Source of the DNA: Candidatus Schekmanbacteria bacterium
Lineage (GTDB): Bacteria > Schekmanbacteria > GWA2-38-11 > J061
Direction of reading: 5' to 3'
Assembly (NCBI GenBank): GCA_003695725.1
Contig: RFHX01000057.1
Span: 1 to 9,702 of the forward strand
DNA: 9,702 bases
Below are positions 1-7,004 of this stretch, one piece after another. Below the pieces are notes generated by a model that was given only the letters and a program-made list of their open reading frames with translations, ran no database searches and was not told the origin of the DNA. Position numbers and translations under genes: made by a program. The stretch's first letter is position 1; each line of letters opens with the position of its first letter.

Positions 1-54
1 ATTAAGAGAATTGTAAAATTAAATTGAGTTTTTTATTGTATAGGAGATGAAACG

Positions 55-1197
55 ATGCAGAAGAAAGTTACTACTCTTGAAGATGGCGTAAGATATGAAG
101 GGGAAAAAGAGGTAGACCAGATTCCTGAAGATGAAAGGAAGGAAAAAAGGGCTTTTTTAAAGGAATTTGTAAAAGGCAAAACTCTCTATGCCAAAGCAAC
201 TGAAAGCACGACTCAGGTTTTAAAAGAGATTCGAGAAGGGAAAAATATAAATGTTGGCAAGGTTGAAGAAATTGTTGCATCAATGGTTGATAGTATCCTC
301 GAGAATGCAGACACAATGCTCACCCTTGCTAAAATTAAAGAATATGATGAATACACCTTTAAACATTCGCTGAATGTTGCGGTTTTGACAATTGCTCTCG
401 CTAAGTATCTTCATTTTTCTAAAAGGGAGCTCCAAATCATAGGTACAGGCGGCATTATGCATGACTGCGGTAAAATGAAGGTACCTCCTGAAATATTGAA
501 TAAGCCGGGGAAACTAACCGAATGGGAATTTTCAAATATGAAAAAACATCCTGAAGCAGGAGCCAAACTTCTTGAAGAGACAGGCGGGTTTGATCGCCGT
601 GCAATATTGATGGTCCTACAACATCATGAAAAATATGCCGGTGGTGGCTATCCTAATTCTGTACCGGGAAACAAGATTAGCACCTTTGGTATGATGACTG
701 CCATTGCTGATGTTTATGATGCGCTGACAAGTGAGCGTGTTTATAAAAAAGGGATGCCTCCATTCAATGCTCTTAAAATTCTTTATAGAGACAGGGGGTA
801 TCATTTCCATCCGAAACTTGTTGAGCATTTCATAAGGGCTATGGGACTTTATCCTGTTGGGAGTTTAGTGCGTCTTGGAAATAATTGTATAGGAATAGTT
901 ATCAATGCAAACAGAGTGAATCTTCTTCATCCAAAAATAATGGTCATCACAGATGGTGAAAATAATCCTCTTCCTCAACCGAGAATTATAAATATCAATC
1001 CACCAACAAGCGATGTCTCTGCAGAATGGACGATTTCAGATATTATGGAGCCGGAAAAAACATCTCAGAAAAAGGAAAAAGATAGAAGCGACATAGAAAT
1101 TGTTGAAGTATTGGATCCGGCTGTTTTAAATATTAGTGTTGAAAAATACCTAACAGAAGCCGCATCCTTGGAAAAGGAGGAAGAAGATGCGGCATAA
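55..1197 (+). CDS. HD-GYP domain protein, probable cyclic-di-GMP phosphodiesterase
   Basis: Probable cytoplasmic phosphodiesterase that hydrolyses cyclic-di-GMP. An HD-GYP domain spans roughly residues 95-265: His104, the HDCGK motif (136-140), His165, HHE (190-192) with GGGYP (196-200), and IADVYDAL (217-224). These match the metal-binding and GYP positions of the family. The Asp usual in HHExxDGxGYP is Ala195. The first ~90 residues are charged and helical, with no receiver, PAS or membrane segment, so no sensor is recognisable. A small region beginning YPVGSLVRLG (266-275) follows the catalytic core, as is common in stand-alone HD-GYP proteins, and the last ~50 residues are acidic and low in complexity. 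The ATG at 55 is chosen because AGGAG at 42-46 sits 8 nt upstream and an in-frame TGA lies at 25-27. Family assignment is firm; substrate activity is inferred. Confidence 0.93.
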   Translation: MQKKVTTLEDGVRYEGEKEVDQIPEDERKEKRAFLKEFVKGKTLYAKATESTTQVLKEIREGKNINVGKVEEIVASMVDSILENADTMLTLAKIKEYDEYTFKHSLNVAVLTIALAKYLHFSKRELQIIGTGGIMHDCGKMKVPPEILNKPGKLTEWEFSNMKKHPEAGAKLLEETGGFDRRAILMVLQHHEKYAGGGYPNSVPGNKISTFGMMTAIADVYDALTSERVYKKGMPPFNALKILYRDRGYHFHPKLVEHFIRAMGLYPVGSLVRLGNNCIGIVINANRVNLLHPKIMVITDGENNPLPQPRIININPPTSDVSAEWTISDIMEPEKTSQKKEKDRSDIEIVEVLDPAVLNISVEKYLTEAASLEKEEEDAA

Positions 1198-1235
1198 CTC
1201 CTCTATATTATAAAACTTTCTTTTTTATTTCACAT

Positions 1236-1264
1236 TTGCGACAAAGATTATTATCATATATAAA
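1236..1264 (+). promoter_or_regulatory. Candidate sigma-70 promoter for the ABC exporter operon
   Basis: A -35 box TTGCGA (1236-1241, 4 of 6 to consensus) and a -10 box TATAAA (1259-1264, 5 of 6) are separated by exactly 17 bp. Transcription would start near 1271, leaving a leader of about 28 nt before the ATG at 1299. It lies in the 101-bp gap after the HD-GYP gene, where no GC-rich terminator hairpin is visible, so read-through from upstream is also possible. AT-rich sequence makes chance matches likely, hence the moderate confidence. Confidence 0.4.
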
Positions 1265-1298
1265 CTATCTTTTAAAGTAATGTTTCATATAATAGAGA

Positions 1299-2219
1299 AT
1301 GAATGCCATTGAAATAGAGGGGCTTACAAAAAAATATCGAAGCGGTTTTTTTCTGCGGAGCGTTACAGCGGTAGAAAATCTCTCTCTTTCCATTAAAGAA
1401 GGTGAAATAACAGGATTCTTGGGCCCAAACGGGGCAGGCAAAACTACAACCATTAAATCGATTCTTGGCATTATTACACCCACAGCCGGAACGATTAAAA
1501 TTTTTGGCGAAGATCCAAAAAATGTTTCTATTAAGAATCGAATAGGATTTCTTCCGGAAGAGCCATACTTTTATGATTATCTTAAAGGATATGAATTTTT
1601 GAAGTTTTATGGAAACCTCTTTGGTATAGAAGGGAAAACTTTAAAGAAAAGAATTGATGTTCTTCTTGATGAGGTCAAACTTACTTTTGCCGCTTCTCGT
1701 CCCCTTAAAAAATATTCGAAAGGTATGCTTCAACGAATTGGTATTGCTCAAGCGCTCATAAATGACCCTGACCTAATCATTCTCGATGAGCCAATGTCAG
1801 GTATCGACCCCATTGGCAGAAAGGATATCAGGGAAATCATTTTAAATCTAAAAGATAAAGGGAAAACAATCTTTTTCAGTTCACATATTCTTTCAGATGT
1901 GGAAATGATTTGTGACTGTGTGGCAATAATCAATAAAGGACATCTTATTGAAGTCAAAAAAATAGATGAAATTAGAAGAGAAGGTGAAGGGAATTATGAA
2001 ATAACCGTCAAGGCTCCAAATACTCAAATACATCAGCTTCTTACAAATATTGAAGGTTTTTTGAAGGAAAGGGGAGGGTTCTTGGTTTTTGAATCTAATA
2101 AAGGAGAAAAACAAAAACTTCTGAAAAAAATTATGGATGTGGGCGGTGAAATAATATCAGTTTCGCCTGCTCATAAGTCTCTTGAAGAGATATTCTTTGA
2201 GAAAATTGAGAACAAATGA
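1299..2219 (+). CDS. ABC transporter ATP-binding protein (ABC-2 exporter type)
   Basis: ATPase subunit that would power the membrane protein encoded next to it. It is 306 residues, normal for the CcmA/NatA-like ATPases paired with ABC-2 permeases. Motifs in order: Walker A GPNGAGKTT (42-50), Q-loop region GFLPEEP (83-89, with Glu where Gln is usual, as often seen in this group), signature YSKGMLQR (139-146), Walker B LIILDEP (159-165), D-loop SGID (167-170) and switch His196 in SSH. About 100 residues follow the nucleotide-binding domain, typical of this type. The ATG at 1299 is the first possible start after an in-frame TAG at 1293-1295, though its ribosome binding site is weak. The stop overlaps the permease start by ATGA, indicating translational coupling. 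The substrate cannot be told from sequence. Confidence 0.95.
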   Translation: MNAIEIEGLTKKYRSGFFLRSVTAVENLSLSIKEGEITGFLGPNGAGKTTTIKSILGIITPTAGTIKIFGEDPKNVSIKNRIGFLPEEPYFYDYLKGYEFLKFYGNLFGIEGKTLKKRIDVLLDEVKLTFAASRPLKKYSKGMLQRIGIAQALINDPDLIILDEPMSGIDPIGRKDIREIILNLKDKGKTIFFSSHILSDVEMICDCVAIINKGHLIEVKKIDEIRREGEGNYEITVKAPNTQIHQLLTNIEGFLKERGGFLVFESNKGEKQKLLKKIMDVGGEIISVSPAHKSLEEIFFEKIENK

Positions 2220-2977
2220 AAATTTTAGTAATTGCCTTCAACACATTTAAAGAAATTATCAGGGATCGTGTACTTTATAACATAATCATTTTTTCACTCC
2301 TTATTATCTTTTCAGCCGTACTTCTGGGGCGCCTATCAATCGGAGAACATTCAAAAATAGTAGAAGATATTGGATTGAGCGCTATAGAGATTTTTGCTCT
2401 TCTCATATCAATTTTTATCGGTATTACTCTCGTCTATAAGGAGATAGACAAGAAAACAATATATACGATTCTTGCAAAGCCAGTAAAAAGATATCAATTC
2501 ATTTTAGGAAAATTCATTGGATTGGTTGCAATCATCCTTGTCAATATTGTTGTAATGAGCACTGTGTTGATGGTTATATCGTGGTCTATCTCAGGAATTT
2601 TTAAATTTCAACTTCTACAAGCTGTCTTTCTGATTTTCTTTGAAATGATTATTATCACTGCTGTGGCAATTCTTTTTTCTTCTTTTACAACTCCTTTTTT
2701 GAGCACCCTATTTACATTGGCAATTTTTATTATAGGCACGGCAACTACTGATATTAAAAATCTTAGCAAGAAAGCTTCCTTGCCTCTGCGCATCTTAGCT
2801 GAAACTCTTTATTATATTCTTCCAAATCTTGATAATTTTGATGTAAAGATGCAGGCAGTCTATGGACAGAATATAAATTCTTCATTTCTTATTTGGTCAG
2901 TATGCTATGCTCTTCTCTATTCTGTTTTAATAGTGTCTTTGGCAATAGTGATTTTTGAAAAACGGGATTTTAAATGA
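2216..2977 (+). CDS. ABC-2 type transporter permease
   Basis: Membrane subunit of the exporter formed with the preceding ATPase. The 253-residue protein has about six hydrophobic spans (near 20-38, 55-75, 99-122, 133-155, 158-178 and 223-247). The segment after the second span, YKEIDKKTIYTILAKPVKR (74-92), is the conserved cytoplasmic motif of NosY-like ABC-2 permeases, where the coupling to the ATPase lies. The C-terminus ends FEKRDFK, a usual ending for the family, so the gene looks complete. It starts inside the ATPase stop codon (ATGA, 2216-2219). Its own stop again overlaps an ATG in the same ATGA arrangement (2974-2977), but that frame closes after 13 codons. The substrate is unknown. 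Confidence 0.93.
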   Translation: MKILVIAFNTFKEIIRDRVLYNIIIFSLLIIFSAVLLGRLSIGEHSKIVEDIGLSAIEIFALLISIFIGITLVYKEIDKKTIYTILAKPVKRYQFILGKFIGLVAIILVNIVVMSTVLMVISWSISGIFKFQLLQAVFLIFFEMIIITAVAILFSSFTTPFLSTLFTLAIFIIGTATTDIKNLSKKASLPLRILAETLYYILPNLDNFDVKMQAVYGQNINSSFLIWSVCYALLYSVLIVSLAIVIFEKRDFK

Positions 2978-3045
2978 AGACTTTGATGCACAAATCTATT
3001 CCTCAGATGGTCTAAAATAAGTACCTTAATGAGTAGGCACGGAAT

Positions 3046-3085
3046 ATCCAGAAATTCGCTTATTCTGACAATGAATTTCTTGGAT
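3046..3085. repeat. Imperfect inverted repeat / hairpin between convergent genes
   Basis: The arms ATCCAGAAATTC (3046-3057) and GAATTTC-T-TGGAT (3073-3085) pair over 12 bp with one bulged T at 3080 and a 15-nt loop. The repeat lies between the ends of the rightward permease gene and the leftward GT4 gene, where a bidirectional terminator would be expected. Neither side carries a clear T-run, so it is not a textbook intrinsic terminator. It could stabilise mRNA ends or be a small palindromic repeat copied elsewhere in the genome. Confidence 0.4.
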
Positions 3086-3235
3086 TAATCAAAAATTGAA
3101 AAGATAGGCAACAAATGATTTACGCTTTTAATGAATTATACCGGGAGAAAGTGCATCCATTAGCAGCAAAAAGTGCAGAATGCAGATGATAGAAAGAGGA
3201 TGCATAGAGAAAATATATTTTTAGCCAGCTGTGAT

Positions 3236-4297
3236 TTATATCTGTGATTTTGCGATTTTTTCATAAAAAGAGACGATCTCATTTCCCCTTTTCTGAATTG
3301 AAAAATTCTCCAAAGCTTTCACTCGTGCAGCTTTTCCTATTTTTTCCCGCAAGTCTTCAGACAAAATGAGTTTTTCTATTTTCTCAATCCACTCACTCTC
3401 ATTTGAAGCAAGATAGCCGTTTATGCCATCGTCAACTATATCATTATTGATGCCCACCGGACTGCTTACTGAGGGAATGGCTGCAATCATATATTGAAGC
3501 AGTTTCAGTCCACATTTTCCTCTGCACCATTCATCATCTTTGAGCGGCATAATTCCAATATCAAAGAAACTAATTTCCTCCCATTCCTTTTCATAATCCC
3601 ATTGGACAAACTCCGTAATTACTCCATCAAGGCAAAGTTTTTCTGATGAAACAATCCTCAAAACAATCTCATATCTTTTTGAAAGCTCTCTCAATGCCTC
3701 CTGAATAATCGTCAAATATTTGAAATTCCATGATAGTCCAATCCATCCAATGACAACTTTGTCTTTTATTCTATAATCTCTTTTTACCACCACTCTTTCA
3801 TCATCAATCAAGGTTGGATGAATCAATACATTTTTATTTCTCCTTTGTGCAAATTCAGCTAGATTCTTATTGCCTGCAATTACACCATTGTAGAGAGGCA
3901 GAAGCTTTTCAAATTTTTTTCTATGAAGAAAGGTTAGGTAAATAGCGTCATCAAATTCGAGAAATACATATTTTGCCCGCTTTATGAAAGGTATTTCTAT
4001 AAAAGCCGGTAAATATGGGAAAAGTTGGTGTTCAATTACAACAGAAGTGGACTTGTCGATTTTCAGTAAGTGAAGAAACCTTTTTGTGAAACTATAAATA
4101 GAGTAAATTGTTTTAATAAAAATTTTCAAAGGCTTATTCTTGATTTGAATAATCTTAAAATAGAAATCACCAAAAAGTGGACTTATATGAATATTGATTT
4201 TTTTTGCTTCAAGCAAAGGAAGAAACTGATAAATTCGGTATCTACTGCTGGGTCCTATTGCTGAGGTTTTGGAAAAATAGTAGATGATATGATTCAT
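3236..4297 (-). CDS. Glycosyltransferase, GT4/group 1-like
   Basis: Probable GT-B fold glycosyltransferase that moves a sugar from a nucleotide-sugar donor to a surface glycan or lipid acceptor. The N-terminal SAIGPSSRYRIYQFLPLL (12-29) is a conserved start seen in this subgroup. The C-terminal donor domain shows GWIGLSWNFKYL (184-195), IMPLKDDEW (249-257), GKCGLKLLQYM (260-270) and PSVSSPVG (275-282), followed by a NGYLA segment (293-297). The classical E-x7-E motif is not kept: the two positions are Gly260 and Gln268. There is no signal peptide, so it is probably cytoplasmic or peripheral to the membrane. It lies 69 bp downstream of the radical SAM gene on the same strand, making it the third gene of the cassette. 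Its Shine-Dalgarno sequence is poor; the start is supported by the family-like N-terminus. Donor and acceptor are unknown. Confidence 0.85.
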   Translation of the reverse strand: MNHIIYYFSKTSAIGPSSRYRIYQFLPLLEAKKINIHISPLFGDFYFKIIQIKNKPLKIFIKTIYSIYSFTKRFLHLLKIDKSTSVVIEHQLFPYLPAFIEIPFIKRAKYVFLEFDDAIYLTFLHRKKFEKLLPLYNGVIAGNKNLAEFAQRRNKNVLIHPTLIDDERVVVKRDYRIKDKVVIGWIGLSWNFKYLTIIQEALRELSKRYEIVLRIVSSEKLCLDGVITEFVQWDYEKEWEEISFFDIGIMPLKDDEWCRGKCGLKLLQYMIAAIPSVSSPVGINNDIVDDGINGYLASNESEWIEKIEKLILSEDLREKIGKAARVKALENFSIQKRGNEIVSFYEKIAKSQI

Positions 4298-4366
4298 ATT
4301 CTGATATAAAAATTTTTTTTTTGGAATATTTGTTTAGTTATTATCTTGCGCAGTCTTTTTGTAATC

Positions 4367-5743
4367 TTAACTGCTTCCAATGATTTTTTTTACTATTTTC
4401 TTGATTCTCGGATGTTCATTGAAAAATGGCCTTACCTTTTCTTTTAACCAGTTTAATTTATTTATTTTGATCAAAGGCTCCGTGATTCCTTGAGATTCGT
4501 TGAGAGCATTAAAAAGAAATTCATAATCTATTCCTTTAATTTTGCATTCAGTTGCGTTTCTTCGATAACTGTCATGGCTTTTTACCAGTGAAAGGTTGTG
4601 CTCTTCACAATATGTAAAAAGGTCACTGCCGGGATGAGGTGTATAAAATGCAGGACTATAGTGGTCAGGTTTTATTTTTTTTATCATTCTTACTGTATCC
4701 ATCACTTCTTCTTTTGTTTCGGTAGGCACTCCAATCATATAGTTAGCCCAAATTTTAATCCCGTATTTTCTGCAAATTTCTGCTGCCTTGTAATTGTGTT
4801 CAACTTTTGTGCCTTTTCGTAAAAAGTTTAATATTCGTTGGTTGCCGCTTTCAAATCCAATGAAAAATAGACTTAATCCTGAATTTCTCATTTCTTTTAT
4901 CATTTCCTCATTCTTACATACTATGTCTGCTCTCGTCTGGCAGGCGAAGGGTTGATTGAATCGTTTCCTGTATTTCTTGCAAAAGTCGTAAATCCATTCA
5001 CTGTCTTCCGTAAGACAGTCATCATGAATCATCATACTCTTGAAATGATATTTTTTATCGAGATATTCCAATTCTTCCAATACATTGTCTACGCTTCTTC
5101 TTCGTACCTTTGGACCAAAAATCTTTCGTTCTGCCGGCTGACAAAAACTGCAGTTGTATAGACATCCTCTGCCGGCAATTATCGTTATGAAGGGCGAATC
5201 GAATCCTTTTACGGGAAGTGGATATTCAAGACTTGAAAAAAGCTCTCTGTCTGCAAATGGCAGTGCATCGAGGTCTGGTTTTATTCCTTCTATGAGACGC
5301 TCTGATGGTTTATGTCCACTATCTAGTTCTTTGAGCAAATTGACAAAACTTATTTCTCCTTCTCCCTTTATCACATAATCAATCTTTTCTTGAGCCAAAA
5401 CTTCTTCAGGCATAATTGAAGGATGCGGTCCCCCAACAACTGTTATGATTTCAGGGTTTATCTTCTTTGCAATATCGATTGCCTTCATTGCAGGATTGAA
5501 ATCAACACTCATCATAGTTACAGCCAAGACATCCGGCGATGAATGAGCTACATCCTTTTCGAAGTCTTTCCATCCCCCCATACATCTCAAATCAGCAAGT
5601 GATACATCAAACCCTGCTTTTTTAACACATGCGCTAATCAACGACAGCCCGTGGCTAATCCAGGACTCTTCCATTCCTTTGCCATAGCTTCCAAAGCCGA
5701 CACCGGTGATAGAGGGAAAGACAAACTTTACTTTAAGAGGCAT
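4367..5743 (-). CDS. B12-binding domain radical SAM protein
   Basis: Cobalamin-type radical SAM enzyme of unknown substrate. The N-terminal ~150 residues look like a B12-binding Rossmann domain, with VVGGPHPSIMPEEVL (102-116) and KGEGE (126-130). The cobalt-ligating DxHxxG motif is absent, as in many members. A linker with LPFADRELF (161-169) leads to the radical SAM core. The core carries the Fe-S cysteines Cys194, Cys198 and Cys201 (CxxxCxxC), GFESG (296-300) and YMIGVPTET (335-343). Length (458) fits the BchE/HpnJ-like class; such enzymes carry out methylations, ring closures and C-C bond formation. It overlaps the GT2 gene upstream by 16 bp and precedes a GT4 gene, suggesting that it modifies a glycan or lipid-linked intermediate. 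That role is inference from context only. Confidence 0.9.
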   Translation of the reverse strand: MPLKVKFVFPSITGVGFGSYGKGMEESWISHGLSLISACVKKAGFDVSLADLRCMGGWKDFEKDVAHSSPDVLAVTMMSVDFNPAMKAIDIAKKINPEIITVVGGPHPSIMPEEVLAQEKIDYVIKGEGEISFVNLLKELDSGHKPSERLIEGIKPDLDALPFADRELFSSLEYPLPVKGFDSPFITIIAGRGCLYNCSFCQPAERKIFGPKVRRRSVDNVLEELEYLDKKYHFKSMMIHDDCLTEDSEWIYDFCKKYRKRFNQPFACQTRADIVCKNEEMIKEMRNSGLSLFFIGFESGNQRILNFLRKGTKVEHNYKAAEICRKYGIKIWANYMIGVPTETKEEVMDTVRMIKKIKPDHYSPAFYTPHPGSDLFTYCEEHNLSLVKSHDSYRRNATECKIKGIDYEFLFNALNESQGITEPLIKINKLNWLKEKVRPFFNEHPRIKKIVKKIIGSS

Positions 5744-6822
5744 TGTTTCAGTGCTCCCAATAAACTTTGGTTAAAAAAGAATTTTTCCATATAATCGGCA
5801 CACACCCTCTTTTTAGCCATAGTCAGTCGCCTTTTTTTTATCATAGCTGGAAGCATTTTTAGAAAAGCAAAAGGCACTCTGAACACATAAAAGTTAAATC
5901 CTAAAAATTGTGATGAATAAAAGTAGGTTTCACGCAGTACAATTCTAAAAAATTTTTTCAAAATAGTTGAAGAAAAACTGTTTTTGAAGATTGTGCAATA
6001 TCTGTTTCTATAACCAATTACATAATATCCTTTTTTAATTGTATCATCTTCTTTTCTTGTTGCTCCTCTCTCATGATAACCTATTGCATAAGGAGTATAT
6101 ATACATTTCCATCCTGCAATCTGCGCTCGCCAGCAGAGGTCAACATCTTCAACATAATAGACAAAGTCTTCATCAAAATATTCTCCATCTGCTTTGATAT
6201 CCTCAAGCATTTCCTTTTTCAAAAGTGGTGCCGCACCTGAAGCACCAAAGATATATTCGTAGGAATCATACTCTCCTTTGTCTATGTGATTTTCACCTCT
6301 GTCGCCCGGATACATATTATTCATCGTTATTCCAGTAGTATCGATTATCCTGTTTTTGTCATCTTTCTTTTTATAAAGTTTCCCTGATGCCATTCCAATT
6401 TCACTGCTGAATTTTATTGCTTTCAACATTTCATAAATAAAGTTCGGATCAAGAGTAACATCAAAATTCAGAGGCATTATGTATTTCCCTGTGGCGGCCT
6501 TTATTGCTTGATTATGGGCTTTACTGAATCCGAGATTATGATTATTTTGTATAAGTTTGATTTTTGATGAATATCTTTCAAGGATTTTAATTGATTCATC
6601 TGTTGAATTGTTGTCCACTACTATGATTTCCATATTCTTATGAGTTTGCTTTTCTAAGGAGCGAAGGCATTTTTCAATATATTCCCCTCCATTCCAGTTT
6701 ACTATAGTAACCGAAACTTTATCGTCTTTTTGAATCTCTTGCGACTTTATTTTTTCAATCTCTTCCTTTGTCAACATGATTGTTTGGTCACTTTGCATTC
6801 TAATTTTAAAAAATAATAACAT
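5728..6822 (-). CDS. Glycosyltransferase family 2 (rhamnosyltransferase-like)
   Basis: Probable GT-A fold glycosyltransferase acting at the inner face of the cytoplasmic membrane in surface polysaccharide assembly. Residues 36-48 (VSVTIVNWNGGEY) start the GT2 domain. IIVVDNNSTDES (66-77) is the nucleotide-binding strand, and NHNLGFSKAHNQAI (94-107) is typical of the WbbL/rhamnosyltransferase-like branch. The metal-binding position reads LNFD (118-121) rather than DxD, as is usual in that branch. FGASGA (192-197) and EDVDLCWRAQ (225-234) are the acceptor and catalytic-base region. The C-terminus has hydrophobic and basic stretches (about 300-335) that may attach it to the membrane. The longest start is given; Met9 (6798) and Met16 (6777) are also possible, as none has a strong ribosome binding site. 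It is the first gene of the cassette. The sugar and acceptor are not determined. Confidence 0.9.
   Translation of the reverse strand: MLLFFKIRMQSDQTIMLTKEEIEKIKSQEIQKDDKVSVTIVNWNGGEYIEKCLRSLEKQTHKNMEIIVVDNNSTDESIKILERYSSKIKLIQNNHNLGFSKAHNQAIKAATGKYIMPLNFDVTLDPNFIYEMLKAIKFSSEIGMASGKLYKKKDDKNRIIDTTGITMNNMYPGDRGENHIDKGEYDSYEYIFGASGAAPLLKKEMLEDIKADGEYFDEDFVYYVEDVDLCWRAQIAGWKCIYTPYAIGYHERGATRKEDDTIKKGYYVIGYRNRYCTIFKNSFSSTILKKFFRIVLRETYFYSSQFLGFNFYVFRVPFAFLKMLPAMIKKRRLTMAKKRVCADYMEKFFFNQSLLGALKQCLLK
5754..5758 (-). promoter_or_regulatory. Ribosome binding site of the radical SAM gene, inside the GT2 gene
   Basis: Read on the minus strand this is GGGAG, 10 nt before the ATG at 5743-5741. It is the clearest Shine-Dalgarno sequence in the minus-strand cassette. 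It lies within the last codons of the GT2 gene, which supports the 16-bp overlap and coupled translation. Confidence 0.6.
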
Positions 6823-7004
6823 CTTTTTGAATTTCTTTCATTACTTTGCATAATATGTTTTTTCTGAATAATTTTTCTGATACTGTAAAATTGAGTTTGA
6901 GTAATGTAGGAAATTCGAGATGAAGATTAAATTTGTTGTTGAAATTCTATCTCCGTCTCATTGGAGAAAATAAAGATTAACTTTTCAAGGTAGAAGAAAC
7001 CTAA

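Noticed and set aside
11-39. TTGTAA, 17 bp, TATTGT as promoter of the HD-GYP gene
   Set aside because: The predicted transcript start would fall in the Shine-Dalgarno sequence AGGAG (42-46), removing the ribosome binding site; the true promoter is probably left of the window.
3152-3204. Inverted repeat TGCATCC / GGATGCA enclosing 39 nt, as a small RNA or repeat element
   Set aside because: The arms are 7 bp with a long, poorly structured loop; there is no promoter or terminator around it, so chance is not excluded.
3229-3250. Two copies of CTGTGATTT 13 bp apart around the GT4 stop codon
   Set aside because: Only two short copies, one of which is coding; no array or regulatory pattern.
4598-5378. 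Three + strand open frames of 69-74 codons opposite the radical SAM gene
   Set aside because: All lie antisense to a gene with clear motifs (CxxxCxxC, GFESG), with no ribosome binding site or family signature of their own.
6950-6967. Hairpin TCTCC / GGAGA downstream of the GYF_2 gene as a terminator
   Set aside because: The stem is only 5 bp with an 8-nt loop and is not followed by a T-run on the minus strand.
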